64,000 nucleotides of DNA from Paenibacillus sp. 453mf (GCF_900116105.1 NZ_FPAC01000001.1:1478862-1542861); one strand, 5' to 3'; shown: positions 17,917 to 26,508, counted from the first letter of the stretch. The notes: generated from the letters alone by a model not told the origin. Numbers and translations are program-made.

Positions 17917-17944
17917 ATATACCGTAATATATATTATGTTAACT
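17917..17944 (+). other. dif-like site S2 downstream of the recombinase
   Basis: Left half ATATACCGTAA (17917-17927), centre TATATA, right half TTATGTTAACT (17934-17944). The last 20 bases match the Bacillota dif consensus as I remember it; the left half is divergent. It begins 4 bp after the recombinase stop. Confidence 0.65.
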
Positions 17945-18003
17945 ATTATTTAAATCAACTAAATTTCTAACATTAAAAAAATGAGCCATGCCTTATTGCT
18001 TGA

Positions 18004-18032
18004 TTGATATCCCATAATGAATCAGATAAAAT
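18004..18032 (+). promoter_or_regulatory. Probable sigma-A promoter of the BusR-like gene
   Basis: TTGATA (18004-18009), 17 bp, TAAAAT (18027-18032), about 90 bp before the start codon. Confidence 0.55.
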
Positions 18033-18120
18033 ATAGAAATTGATTATGATGACTAACATCTTGAAAAGTAAAGCATTTAAATCATATTTGACCGCGTAGG
18101 ATAAGGGGACGACAGTAAGA

Positions 18121-18750
18121 ATGCAGGAAAAGGCCGGATATAAATCCATTTCTCTTGATATTGCCCAAAGAATTGTGAGCGGAGAATTCCCTCGTCATAG
18201 CAAGATTTCCGGACGCTCTCTGTTAGCTGGACAATATCATGTTTCGCCAGAAACCATCCGTAAAGCGATTGGCTTGCTCAAGGAAGAAAATATCGTGTCT
18301 GTATCGCAGGGCAAGGAGATCATCGTTTTGTCAGAACAACTGGCGCACGAGTATATCACAAAACACAATTATTTGAAATCGGCATATTCACTTAAGCAGG
18401 ACCTGGAGTCGCTTCTTGAAGAGAAGAAGGCAATTGACGAACGCTTTGAGGAGCTGTTAAACGAAATTATTAAGGCATCTGATCGTATGCAGAATTTGAA
18501 GCCTTACCGTCCTGTGGAAATTACGATCAAGACCAATTCTCATGTAATAGGCAACACGATTGGCAACTTGTTTTTCTGGCAAAATACAGGTGCGACAATT
18601 ATTGCGTTGCGCAGAGGAACGGAAGTCACCATCTCGCCAGGACCTCACGTTGTATTAAGAGAAGAGGATGTCATCGTGGCGGTGGGGGATGAGAACATGT
18701 ACGATCGAACGGCTCGTTTTATTAATCAAAAAGGACTCCAAGAGCAATAA
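18121..18750 (+). CDS. BusR-like regulator: GntR helix-turn-helix plus RCK_C (TrkA_C) domain
   Basis: 209 residues in three parts: a GntR-type winged helix (about 1-75, VSPETIRKAIGLLKEENIV), a coiled-coil arm (about 80-125), and a C-terminal RCK_C/TrkA_C domain (about 135-205, ending GDENMYDRTARF). Known BusR proteins of streptococci and lactococci have this architecture, bind cyclic di-AMP through RCK_C, and repress a betaine importer. Here the next operon is an OpuC-type osmolyte transporter, which strongly supports the same job. It has its own terminator (18791), so it is not co-transcribed with the transporter. Confidence 0.82.
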   Translation: MQEKAGYKSISLDIAQRIVSGEFPRHSKISGRSLLAGQYHVSPETIRKAIGLLKEENIVSVSQGKEIIVLSEQLAHEYITKHNYLKSAYSLKQDLESLLEEKKAIDERFEELLNEIIKASDRMQNLKPYRPVEITIKTNSHVIGNTIGNLFFWQNTGATIIALRRGTEVTISPGPHVVLREEDVIVAVGDENMYDRTARFINQKGLQEQ

Positions 18751-18790
18751 ATTCTATATCTAGATATTGAAAGTAGAAGACACATTAATG

Positions 18791-18833
18791 CAGACCTGTT
18801 CACTCATAACGAGAGAATAGGTCTGTTTTTTTT
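18791..18833 (+). terminator. Terminator of the BusR-like gene
   Basis: CAGACCTGTTC and GAATAGGTCTG pair with one wobble, followed by eight T residues. Confidence 0.85.
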
Positions 18834-18911
18834 GAACCATTCCATGATCTGCAAACGAACAGAAGCTATATCGACTAGAGCTTCAACTTGGTACATGCTT
18901 CTTTGGTATAT

Positions 18912-18939
18912 AGTATTCGTAATGAATATTACGTAAACC
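18912..18939 (+). other. Weaker dif-like/palindromic site S3
   Basis: AGTATTCGTAA, centre TGAATA, then TTACGTAAACC. The inner CGTAAT/ATTACG arms are a perfect inverted repeat. It may be a recombination half-site relative or an operator for the BusR-like protein; the sequence alone does not decide. Confidence 0.35.
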
Positions 18940-18950
18940 AATTATCATCT

Positions 18951-18993
18951 CAAAACACCCGAATAGACCATTAGGTCCATACGGGTGTTTTTT
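18951..18993 (+). terminator. Strong hairpin with T tail between busR-like gene and opuC
   Basis: AAAACACCCG and CGGGTGTTTT flank a 20-nt loop and are followed by T residues. It is a second terminator with no gene between it and the first, so it may shield the opuC promoter or end a short RNA. Confidence 0.75.
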
Positions 18994-19067
18994 GTTAAAT
19001 TAGTGAATTAGCGAGCGAAATCAACATTTTCCACAAAAATACATACAACTTATATATAATATAAAGG

Positions 19068-19096
19068 TTGTTAGTAAAATATATATCTGTTATAGT
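19068..19096 (+). promoter_or_regulatory. Probable sigma-A promoter of the opuC operon
   Basis: TTGTTA (19068-19073), 17 bp, TATAGT (19091-19096). An imperfect inverted repeat, ACAACTT (19045-19051) and AAGGTTGT (19064-19071), overlaps the -35 box and is a candidate BusR operator. Confidence 0.6.
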
Positions 19097-19106
19097 AAGG
19101 TCTAGT

Positions 19107-19170
19107 CCAAAAGCTTTCTTTTCTATATCTACTCACAAAGTGGAGCAGAGGAAGAAAAGCAGGCTTTTGG
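19107..19170 (+). ncRNA. Large 5'-leader hairpin of the opuC mRNA
   Basis: CCAAAAGCTTTCTTTTC (19107-19123) pairs with GAAAAGCAGGCTTTTGG (19154-19170) with one wobble and one mismatch. It starts at about the expected first transcribed base. No T run follows, so it is not a terminator. No ydaO-type (cyclic di-AMP) riboswitch core was recognised in it. It could protect or control the message. Confidence 0.5.
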
Positions 19171-19206
19171 TTAAATGATTGTAGCAGGAGGTTAGAGAAC
19201 GTATTT

Positions 19207-20337
19207 ATGCTTAAATTTGATCAGGTTAGCAAGAAATATCCGAATGGTCTTGAAGCCGTCAAGAATATCACCTTTGAGGTCGGCGCCGGTGAAATTCTGG
19301 CATTAATCGGACCAAGTGGCTGTGGTAAAACGACGACCATGAAAATGATCAACCGGTTGATTCCGCATACGTCCGGTCACATCTATATCAATGGAAAGGA
19401 TATTACAACAGAAGACCCTGTAACTCTACGCAAAAATATGGGCTACGTCATTCAGCAAGCTGGTTTATTCCCCCATTATACGATTGAAGATAATGTTGGC
19501 TTGATTCCTCAATTAAAGAAGTGGAACCCAGAGAAGAAGAAACAAAGGGTTAATGAAATGCTGAAGCTGGTTGGTCTGGATCCTGCAATATTTGCGAAGC
19601 GTTATCCTAAACAACTATCGGGTGGTCAGCAGCAGCGGGTCGGTGTTGCTAGAGCACTTGCCGCTGATCCTGAAATTATACTGATGGATGAGCCTTTTGG
19701 TGCACTTGATCCCATAACTCGGGAGCAACTCCAGGACGAACTGCTAAAGCTGCAGCTGAATCTGAAGAAGACCATTGTGTTTGTCACGCATGATATGGAG
19801 GAAGCGTTAAAGTTGGGCGACAAGATCGCCATTTTGAAAGATGGAGAACTGGTGCAAATTGATACCCCGGATCAGATTCTCAGCCAGCCGGCTAATGAAT
19901 TTGTCGAAGGCTTTATCGGAAAAAATCGGATCTATCAGAATCCGGAATACATTCCAGTAACGAATGTCATGCGGGATAATCCGTCTACAGCTCTGCCGGA
20001 GCGGACACCTGCCAAAGCAATCACGATGATGAGACAGCGGAAGACAGATACACTGCTTGTCGGCGACAAGGAAGGGAAGCTACTCGGCATTGTGTCAGCT
20101 TATGACTTATCGAATCATATGGATGCGACTACCATCAGTGAGGTCATGCATCCGGCGGCCGTTGTACTTGAAGACTCAGGGACAGCAAGAGATGCGTTGG
20201 CCATGATCAATGAAGCTCCGTACGGGATTATACCTATTGTTGACTCGAACGGGGTCATTGTAGGGATCGTTACTCGAAGCAGCCTGCTTACTGCCTTTGC
20301 TTCTCAATGGGTTGGAGAAAAGGAGGTGCTGGCATGA
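19207..20337 (+). CDS. opuCA: Osmoprotectant ABC transporter ATPase with CBS domains
   Basis: The ATP-binding subunit of a glycine betaine/carnitine/choline-type importer. Walker A is GPSGCGKTT, the signature is LSGGQQQRVG, Walker B is IILMDEPFGALDP, and the H-loop is VTHDMEEA. Two CBS motifs occupy about residues 250-370, as in OpuCA, where they are linked to ionic-strength or cyclic di-AMP sensing. It is the first gene of a three-gene operon. The AGGAGG ribosome site is about 15 bp upstream of ATG 19207, a long spacing. The 376 residues suit OpuCA. Confidence 0.9.
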   Translation: MLKFDQVSKKYPNGLEAVKNITFEVGAGEILALIGPSGCGKTTTMKMINRLIPHTSGHIYINGKDITTEDPVTLRKNMGYVIQQAGLFPHYTIEDNVGLIPQLKKWNPEKKKQRVNEMLKLVGLDPAIFAKRYPKQLSGGQQQRVGVARALAADPEIILMDEPFGALDPITREQLQDELLKLQLNLKKTIVFVTHDMEEALKLGDKIAILKDGELVQIDTPDQILSQPANEFVEGFIGKNRIYQNPEYIPVTNVMRDNPSTALPERTPAKAITMMRQRKTDTLLVGDKEGKLLGIVSAYDLSNHMDATTISEVMHPAAVVLEDSGTARDALAMINEAPYGIIPIVDSNGVIVGIVTRSSLLTAFASQWVGEKEVLA

Positions 20338-20990
20338 GAGATCAATCGTTATTTTCACAGCTGATGTACCAGCTAGAGGCAAGAAGTGAGGACGTACTGA
20401 GCGGACTGCTCGTTCATATACAGCTTGTCGTGATTTCGATGCTAATTGCTGCGGTGATCGGGATTACCCTCGGAATTATCATTACACGTGTGAAGTTTCT
20501 AAAAGGGGTCACTCTCGGTACAGCAGGGATTCTGCAGACGATTCCGAGCTTAGCTATGCTGGGCTTTATGATCCCGTTCTTTGGTATCGGCATGAATACT
20601 GCTATTGTTGCTCTATTTCTATATTCTTTGCTGCCGATCATTCGAAACACATACACAGGAATTACAGATGTCGATCCTGCTGTCATTGAAGCTGCAAGAG
20701 GAATGGGAATGACGGATATGCAAATTCTGTTCAGAGTCCAGCTTCCACTTGCACTCAGTGTCATGATGGCCGGTATAAGAACAGCCACAGTTATAAATGT
20801 AGGTACAGCTACTCTTGCGGCCTTCATCGGAGCAGGGGGACTTGGGGAGTTCATCTTCCTTGGCATTCAGCGCAACATTGATGCATTGACACTGCTTGGC
20901 GCTATACCGGCAGCTTTGCTCGCACTCATCATTGATTATCTATTGGGTCTGGTTGAGAAGGGTACAACGCCGAAAGGTCTGAAGGTTTAA
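20334..20990 (+). CDS. opuCB: Osmoprotectant ABC transporter permease
   Basis: Start ATG 20334 overlaps the ATPase stop (ATGA) and follows AAAGGAGGTG; an in-frame ATG at 20307 lies inside the previous gene. It has about five to six membrane helices and the permease loop EAARGMGMTDMQILF (about residue 121). Many OpuC operons carry two different permeases; here only one is present, so it probably works as a homodimer. Confidence 0.88.
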   Translation: MRDQSLFSQLMYQLEARSEDVLSGLLVHIQLVVISMLIAAVIGITLGIIITRVKFLKGVTLGTAGILQTIPSLAMLGFMIPFFGIGMNTAIVALFLYSLLPIIRNTYTGITDVDPAVIEAARGMGMTDMQILFRVQLPLALSVMMAGIRTATVINVGTATLAAFIGAGGLGEFIFLGIQRNIDALTLLGAIPAALLALIIDYLLGLVEKGTTPKGLKV

Positions 20991-21032
20991 CGGAATTTAT
21001 ACATCGCATATGGGACAGGAGAGAGAAGCAAA

Positions 21033-21953
21033 ATGAAGAAATTCAAATTTGGTACAGGGATAGCAATGCTGCTTGCCACAACCTTAATCTTGGGTGCATG
21101 CAGCAATGGATCGGGAGAGTCCGGAGGATCAGGGGAGTCTGCAGGAGAAATTACGATTGGCTCGAAAAATTTCACGGAAAATGTAGTCCTTGCACATATC
21201 GTTGCATTGTTAATTGAAGATCGAACAGATATTACAGTTAATCGTCAATTAAATTTGGGCGGCTCCAATGTCGTCTGGACTGCACTTGAGAATAACGAAA
21301 TTCAGCTGTATCCGGAATATACAGGCACCATTGTAGCCAGTTATTATCAGGAAGAGACTGGAACCGCGGAAGAGACGCTGAATAAAACACGCGAGCTGGT
21401 TGAAGCAGACGGGCTAAAGTTTTTGGAGCCTTATGGCATAAATAATACGTATACACTTGCGGTAACACAAGAAACGGCAAAAGAACATAATCTGAAAACA
21501 TTCAGTGATTTGGCAAAAGTGTCCGAAGATATGGTACTTGGAGTAGAGTTCGAATTCCTGGACCGTGATGACGGGTATCCTGGAATCCAGGAGCTGTATG
21601 GCATGAACTTCAAGGAAGCTAAAGGGATGGACCACGGTATTATGTATCGCTCTATTGAAGCGGGTGAGACGGATGTAACGAATGCCTATGCGACGGATGC
21701 GCAGATCAAGGTGCATGACCTTGTAATTTTGGAGGATGACAAAGAATTCTTCCCTCCATATGATGCATCTACATTGATTAGACAAGATACGCTTGAACAG
21801 TATCCTGAGCTAGAGGGAATACTGAATGAGCTCGAAGGCTTCCTGACGGAGGAGGAAATGCAGGACCTCAATGCTCAAGTGGATGTAGATGCCATGCTTG
21901 AGGAAGATGTGGCTCGTGATTTTCTGATCGAGAAAGGTTTAATTGAAGAGTAA
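21033..21953 (+). CDS. opuCC: Osmoprotectant-binding lipoprotein
   Basis: Signal peptide with lipobox ILGAC, followed by a Gly/Ser-rich linker and the OpuAC/ProX-type fold beginning ITIGSKNFTEN. Family segments LGGSNVVWTALENNEIQLYPEYTG and DVTNAYATDAQI are in place and include residues that form the aromatic cage and ligand contacts in homologues. It is the third gene of the operon, directly followed by a terminator. It delivers glycine betaine, carnitine, choline or a similar compound; the exact ligand is not resolved. Confidence 0.88.
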   Translation: MKKFKFGTGIAMLLATTLILGACSNGSGESGGSGESAGEITIGSKNFTENVVLAHIVALLIEDRTDITVNRQLNLGGSNVVWTALENNEIQLYPEYTGTIVASYYQEETGTAEETLNKTRELVEADGLKFLEPYGINNTYTLAVTQETAKEHNLKTFSDLAKVSEDMVLGVEFEFLDRDDGYPGIQELYGMNFKEAKGMDHGIMYRSIEAGETDVTNAYATDAQIKVHDLVILEDDKEFFPPYDASTLIRQDTLEQYPELEGILNELEGFLTEEEMQDLNAQVDVDAMLEEDVARDFLIEKGLIEE

Positions 21954-21964
21954 TATGAAACAAT

Positions 21965-22005
21965 AGAGGGATTCGCTTATATGGCGGATCTCTTATTTTG
22001 TTTTA
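21965..22005 (+). terminator. Probable terminator of the opuC operon
   Basis: AGAGGGATTCGC pairs with GCGGATCTCT with a two-base bulge; a T-rich tail follows. Confidence 0.6.
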
Positions 22006-22015
22006 AAAAAATTAG

Positions 22016-22043
22016 TATCTACATATTAATTATTATGTAAACT
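22016..22043 (+). other. Weaker dif-like site S4
   Basis: The right half TTATGTAAACT (22033-22043) is identical to the right half of the B. subtilis dif site as I remember it; the left half is poor. It lies in the gap between the opuC terminator and the monooxygenase gene. Confidence 0.35.
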
Positions 22044-22195
22044 ATATCGCGATTTATATAAATATCTATATTCTAAATCATGTAGATATTGCGCTGAATT
22101 AGTACCATCGGACAAAATATCTTATAATACTTGGAAGGTGCGTTAACAACTCAGCATCTTTATTATTATAAGTTCAACTGAAGGAGGAGTGTGCA

Positions 22196-23200
22196 ATGCA
22201 CGTCAGTATACTGGATCAGACACCGTTGAAAGTTAAAGGCACTCCTGAATTGGCTTTTAATGAAACGATCGAGCTGGCGAGGTTCGCGGATCAGCTGGGA
22301 TATACACGCTACTGGGTAGCAGAGCACCATAGCACCGATGCGATGGGCGGCTCTTCGCCTGAAGTACTTCTCGGTTATATCGCTGCGATTACATCACATA
22401 TGCGGATTGGTTCGGGCGGTGTGATGCTGCAAAATTACAGTCCGTACAAGGTCGCTGAGAATTTCAAAGTCCTGTCTGCGCTTGCGCCGAATCGGGTGGA
22501 TTTGGGGGTAGGCAGATCCCCTGGCGGTTTGCCGAACTCGACCAAGGCGTTACAGGACTTGCAGCTTCGAGACCCGGATACTTTTACAGAACAGCTGCGT
22601 CAGCTGCAAGAATATCTGGGGCGCACATTGCCTGCGTCTCATCCTTTAAGAGGACTAATGACCACCCCTCGCACTCAGTACATTCCTGATCTGTGGCTTC
22701 TCGGGACAAGTCCCTCTAGTGCACGGCTTGCCGCATCCATGGGACTTCGATACGCATTTGCCTATTTCTCACCAGGGCAGGAGGAGCAGCTCTACTCTGC
22801 ATTCCGGGAATATAGAAGGAGCTTTGTACCGCATGAAGGTCTCAATGATCCTTACGGACTTGCAGCGATTCGGGTGATCGCGGCAGATACGGATGAAGAA
22901 GCAGAGGAGCTCGCGAAGACGTCCATCCAGTTTACCTACTATTTAAAAAAAGGAAGGGTGCTGCGAATGGACACTCCCGAAGCTTGGAATGAAACCGAGC
23001 TGTCGCTGCATGACAAAGAGCTGGTTGATTCCATTAAACAGGCGCATATCATAGGCTCTAAAGAAACCATACAAAGAAAAATAACGGAGCTGAAAGAACG
23101 CTATCTGTTCGATGAGCTGATGGCTCTTTCCTTTATCTACGATCTGGATAAGCGTAGGAAATCATTTCGTATTTTGCATGAGGCAGTGCAGGCTCTATAG
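22196..23200 (+). CDS. LLM-class flavin-dependent monooxygenase (luciferase-like)
   Basis: 334 residues, start ATG 22196 after AAGGAGGAG. Family motifs: RYWVAEHHS (about residue 38), MRIGSGGVMLQNYSPYKVAE (about 68-87), and RVDLGVGRSPGG (about 102). It belongs to the MsnO8-type group with a TIM-barrel fold binding FMN supplied by a reductase. The natural substrate is unknown. It is transcribed alone. Confidence 0.88.
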   Translation: MHVSILDQTPLKVKGTPELAFNETIELARFADQLGYTRYWVAEHHSTDAMGGSSPEVLLGYIAAITSHMRIGSGGVMLQNYSPYKVAENFKVLSALAPNRVDLGVGRSPGGLPNSTKALQDLQLRDPDTFTEQLRQLQEYLGRTLPASHPLRGLMTTPRTQYIPDLWLLGTSPSSARLAASMGLRYAFAYFSPGQEEQLYSAFREYRRSFVPHEGLNDPYGLAAIRVIAADTDEEAEELAKTSIQFTYYLKKGRVLRMDTPEAWNETELSLHDKELVDSIKQAHIIGSKETIQRKITELKERYLFDELMALSFIYDLDKRRKSFRILHEAVQAL

Positions 23201-23311
23201 TCTATAGGCACGGATCATTTCAATATTGAATTCGGATGTGGTATTGTAGAGAATGAACCGGAACGCTTGGGTACAATAACAGATCTTATATCAAAAAGGT
23301 GGATACATTCG

Positions 23312-23701
23312 TTGAACAAGAAGAAAGACCAAAAATCACTGCTCTATATGTTGAAAGGAGATACAGCGGCTGAAGTGCCTGTCAAAGCAAAAGGCAAGCT
23401 GAATTGGACAGCTTCGTTCAAGCTGTTTAGAGTGTATCGACAGGTGAGGGCAAGCAAAATGCTGGCTCCAAGCCTCATTATTTTGTATTTTATCTTTGCG
23501 CAGATCATGCTGCTCTTTTTCTCAATAATCATGTCCGTGTCGCTCATTCCTTTTTTCCTGCTCGGCATTCTCCTATGGGCGATACTGAACAAATATCTAG
23601 TATGGGTACTTAAGGAAACAACGATTCGCACGTTAATTAAAGAAGGGTATACCGCGAAGGATCAAGAGGATCAAGCTTACGTAGACTCGCTGTACTTATA
23701 A
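23312..23701 (+). CDS. Small membrane protein, function unknown
   Basis: TTG 23312 is chosen as start because AAGGTGG precedes it; the frame opens earlier at 23267 without a ribosome site. The product is about 129 residues with two adjacent membrane helices (SLIILYFIFAQIMLLFF, then IPFFLLGILLWAIL) and charged ends. No family recognised. Confidence 0.6.
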   Translation: MNKKKDQKSLLYMLKGDTAAEVPVKAKGKLNWTASFKLFRVYRQVRASKMLAPSLIILYFIFAQIMLLFFSIIMSVSLIPFFLLGILLWAILNKYLVWVLKETTIRTLIKEGYTAKDQEDQAYVDSLYL

Positions 23702-23780
23702 AAAAGGTTGTAACCAATAATCAAGTTTACATCCGTATTTAATATCGATAGATGCCGTTCTTGCATCAGTATTTCAGTAA

Positions 23781-23810
23781 AACCAGCCATGAACATGGCT
23801 GGTTTTTTTC
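23781..23810 (+). terminator. Terminator after the small membrane-protein gene
   Basis: AACCAGCCAT and ATGGCTGGTT form a perfect 10-bp stem with a 4-base loop and a T run. Confidence 0.88.
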
Positions 23811-23958
23811 GTGTTAGGAGCTGCATCAGAAAAATGCGAATTTATAACATTAGGCGAATACAACATTAGTAATGTTTAGGGACCGATATTTTTATTTATT
23901 ATCAATCAATTTCATAAATCATTAAATAGGTAAAATTATAAAATTGATTCCTATTCAG

Positions 23959-24483
<525 letters not shown>

Positions 24484-24510
24484 TTAAAAATGTCCCTCCT
24501 TTATCTATTA

Positions 24511-24963
24511 TCAGTAATCTCTTTTTTTACCTTTTTTTACATATTCCCAATCTGTTTCAATATTTTTTCTGATTCTTTGAAGAAAATTATGCATGATTTC
24601 TGTTTCTTTTTCAGAAAATCCCTCTAAAGCAACGTTATTCGAATAATCATTTTCTCTTTTAATAAATGGATAAACCGTCATTCCTTTCTCTGTTGGGAAG
24701 AGTTTCTTGATTTTTTTGTTATGTTCATCCTCTTTCTTTTCAATAAAGCCATTCGTTTCGAGTTTTTTTATAGCACGAGCTGCTGTTGTTCGATCCACTT
24801 TTATCATCTCAGCCAATTTTTCTTGAATGATTCCGGGTTTTTCGCAAATTCGCACAAGATACAAATACTGTCCTTTTGTTAGGTCGTATTCTTTAAATTC
24901 TATATTGCTTATGGAATCTAATGCTCTTGCTATCATTCCGATTACTCGTAGAATGTCCTTCAT
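24511..24963 (-). CDS. MarR-family transcriptional regulator
   Basis: 150 residues with the winged helix at about 45-105 (IIQEKLAEMIKVDRTTAARA, then KLETNGFIEKKED). It starts after the ribosome site GGAGG. It leads a two-gene operon with a GNAT acetyltransferase, and a perfect TTGTTG/CAACAA inverted repeat lies in its upstream region over a likely -35 box, so autoregulation is probable. Confidence 0.87.
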   Translation of the reverse strand: MKDILRVIGMIARALDSISNIEFKEYDLTKGQYLYLVRICEKPGIIQEKLAEMIKVDRTTAARAIKKLETNGFIEKKEDEHNKKIKKLFPTEKGMTVYPFIKRENDYSNNVALEGFSEKETEIMHNFLQRIRKNIETDWEYVKKGKKRDY

Positions 24964-25028
24964 CGTTACCTCCTTTTATATTTTTGTTGCGAATCAATAA
25001 AATATATGATATTGAATTTAACTTAAAA

Positions 25029-25046
25029 TTGTTGTAAATGCAACAA
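25029..25046. promoter_or_regulatory. Candidate MarR operator
   Basis: TTGTTG, six bases, CAACAA: a perfect inverted repeat. On the minus strand it overlaps a TTGCAT -35 box, which is followed after 17 bp by TAAATT for the marR operon. Confidence 0.55.
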
Positions 25047-25242
25047 AAACAAAATAGAGTAATATAAAATGAAATATATTATATCGGTTAATAATTGATG
25101 TACCTCTCTGTTAATCTATCAAAAGACTGAAACTTATCAGATTAAAGAAAATTAACCTATTTTTTCTATTATTATAGTAAAATATGCAGCGTTGATAGAA
25201 ACACTATTTACTAAATTGATGAGAATGGGAGACGAGCGAGAA

Positions 25243-26496
25243 ATGAAGCAATGGGGAAAAATACTGCTCAGCTGCGCAATTGTATTAGGTTCAGCGGCAA
25301 GTGGAACTGTACTTACGTCTGCAAATGCGGCGAGTGCCAGTCAAGTAAAGATTATGCTGGATAACTATCCTTTGCCTTTTCCGGTAGAACCGGTTGTCAT
25401 TAGCGGAACAACGATGGTGCCTTTCAGAGCCATATCCGAAGCGCTTGGAATTAATGTGATATGGAACCAGAAGGCCAAGAAAATAACGGCTTCAAAGCTC
25501 TCGGATGGCATTAAAAAGACAGTAGAGCTTACCCTTGGCAGCAAGACAGCAAAGGTAAACGGACAAAATGCAGCATTAACGTTAGCCCCTAGGACGATCA
25601 GCAATACGACGATGATTCCGCTTAGCTTCTTCAGCCAGCAGTTTGGTGCGGGTGTGGGCTGGAACCAAGCTTCTAAGACCGTATCTATCATATCGCCTCG
25701 GGAAGAGATGTATACGCTCGGCTATTATGCACTTCGTTCCTTTGATGAAATTTCCTACCTCCATCACTTTGACGCAGCCGCGTTTGGCTGGAGCCGCATC
25801 GATCGAGAAGGTAATTTTACATTAACCGGGGATGAGTACAGATGGCCAGCTCCATCCGGCGAGATTACTGGTGAGTCGATTATTAAGGATGCAGTATCTG
25901 AAGGAACAACACCATATCTAATGGTTTATTCTGTAGATGGCATGCTGGAGCTCACGAAAAACCTTGAGGATAAGGAGCTGCGAAATAAAACTATAGACAG
26001 CATTATGGAGGCTGCAGCAGAGAAAGGCTTCAAAGGCATCGAACTTGACCTGGAAGGACTCGGCATGACCGGCGATAAATCCAAGGTGAAGAGTGATTAT
26101 AATACTTTTGTAAAGGAGCTGTCTTCAAGAGCAAAGCAGCAAGACATGAAGCTGACTGTCATTGTACATGCATTGAACAGTGTGTATCAAGGCTATGACT
26201 ACAAGACACTCGCAAATCTAGCGGACGATCTTGTCCTTATGGCGTATGCCTACGGTGATGAACAAAGTCCCGAGCCCGTGGCAAAGGTGGATGAAGCCAT
26301 ACAGCTGGCACTGAAGCAGGTTGACAAGGACAAGCTCATTCTAGGTATTTCCCGCGGAAGCGAAACCTCGGCAAGCATTAATACGAAGATTGGTCTCGCG
26401 AAGCGTTATGATCTGAAAGGAATTGCTCTATGGCGCCTTGGGATTATAGGGCCTGATACTTGGACCGAAATGAACAAAACCATTGTACTTGATTAG
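25243..26496 (+). CDS. Secreted stalk-domain (copper amine oxidase N-like) plus GH18-like protein
   Basis: ATG 25243 is preferred because a classic signal peptide begins there (ending near SANAASA). Two copies of the stalk or copper-amine-oxidase-N-type repeat follow (GTTMVPFRAISEALG and NTTMIPLSFFSQQFG, about residues 30-145). The C-terminal part (about 160-410) is a GH18-like barrel. Its catalytic segment is KGIELDLEGL, aligned to the usual DGxDxDxE: the last Asp and Glu are kept but the first Asp is Lys and another is Glu. Likely a cell-wall-associated protein, possibly with altered or weak hydrolase activity. Confidence 0.78.
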   Translation: MKQWGKILLSCAIVLGSAASGTVLTSANAASASQVKIMLDNYPLPFPVEPVVISGTTMVPFRAISEALGINVIWNQKAKKITASKLSDGIKKTVELTLGSKTAKVNGQNAALTLAPRTISNTTMIPLSFFSQQFGAGVGWNQASKTVSIISPREEMYTLGYYALRSFDEISYLHHFDAAAFGWSRIDREGNFTLTGDEYRWPAPSGEITGESIIKDAVSEGTTPYLMVYSVDGMLELTKNLEDKELRNKTIDSIMEAAAEKGFKGIELDLEGLGMTGDKSKVKSDYNTFVKELSSRAKQQDMKLTVIVHALNSVYQGYDYKTLANLADDLVLMAYAYGDEQSPEPVAKVDEAIQLALKQVDKDKLILGISRGSETSASINTKIGLAKRYDLKGIALWRLGIIGPDTWTEMNKTIVLD

Positions 26497-26508
26497 TGAG
26501 GGGTTCCA

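Noticed and set aside
16864-17944. S1/S2 as simple terminator hairpins
   Set aside because: No T run follows the S1 inverted repeat in the needed position, and S2 lacks a stable stem; the 11-6-11 layout and dif similarity explain them better.
19103-19206. ydaO-type cyclic-di-AMP riboswitch in the opuC leader
   Set aside because: The leader is short and the conserved ydaO segments were not found; only a plain long hairpin is visible.
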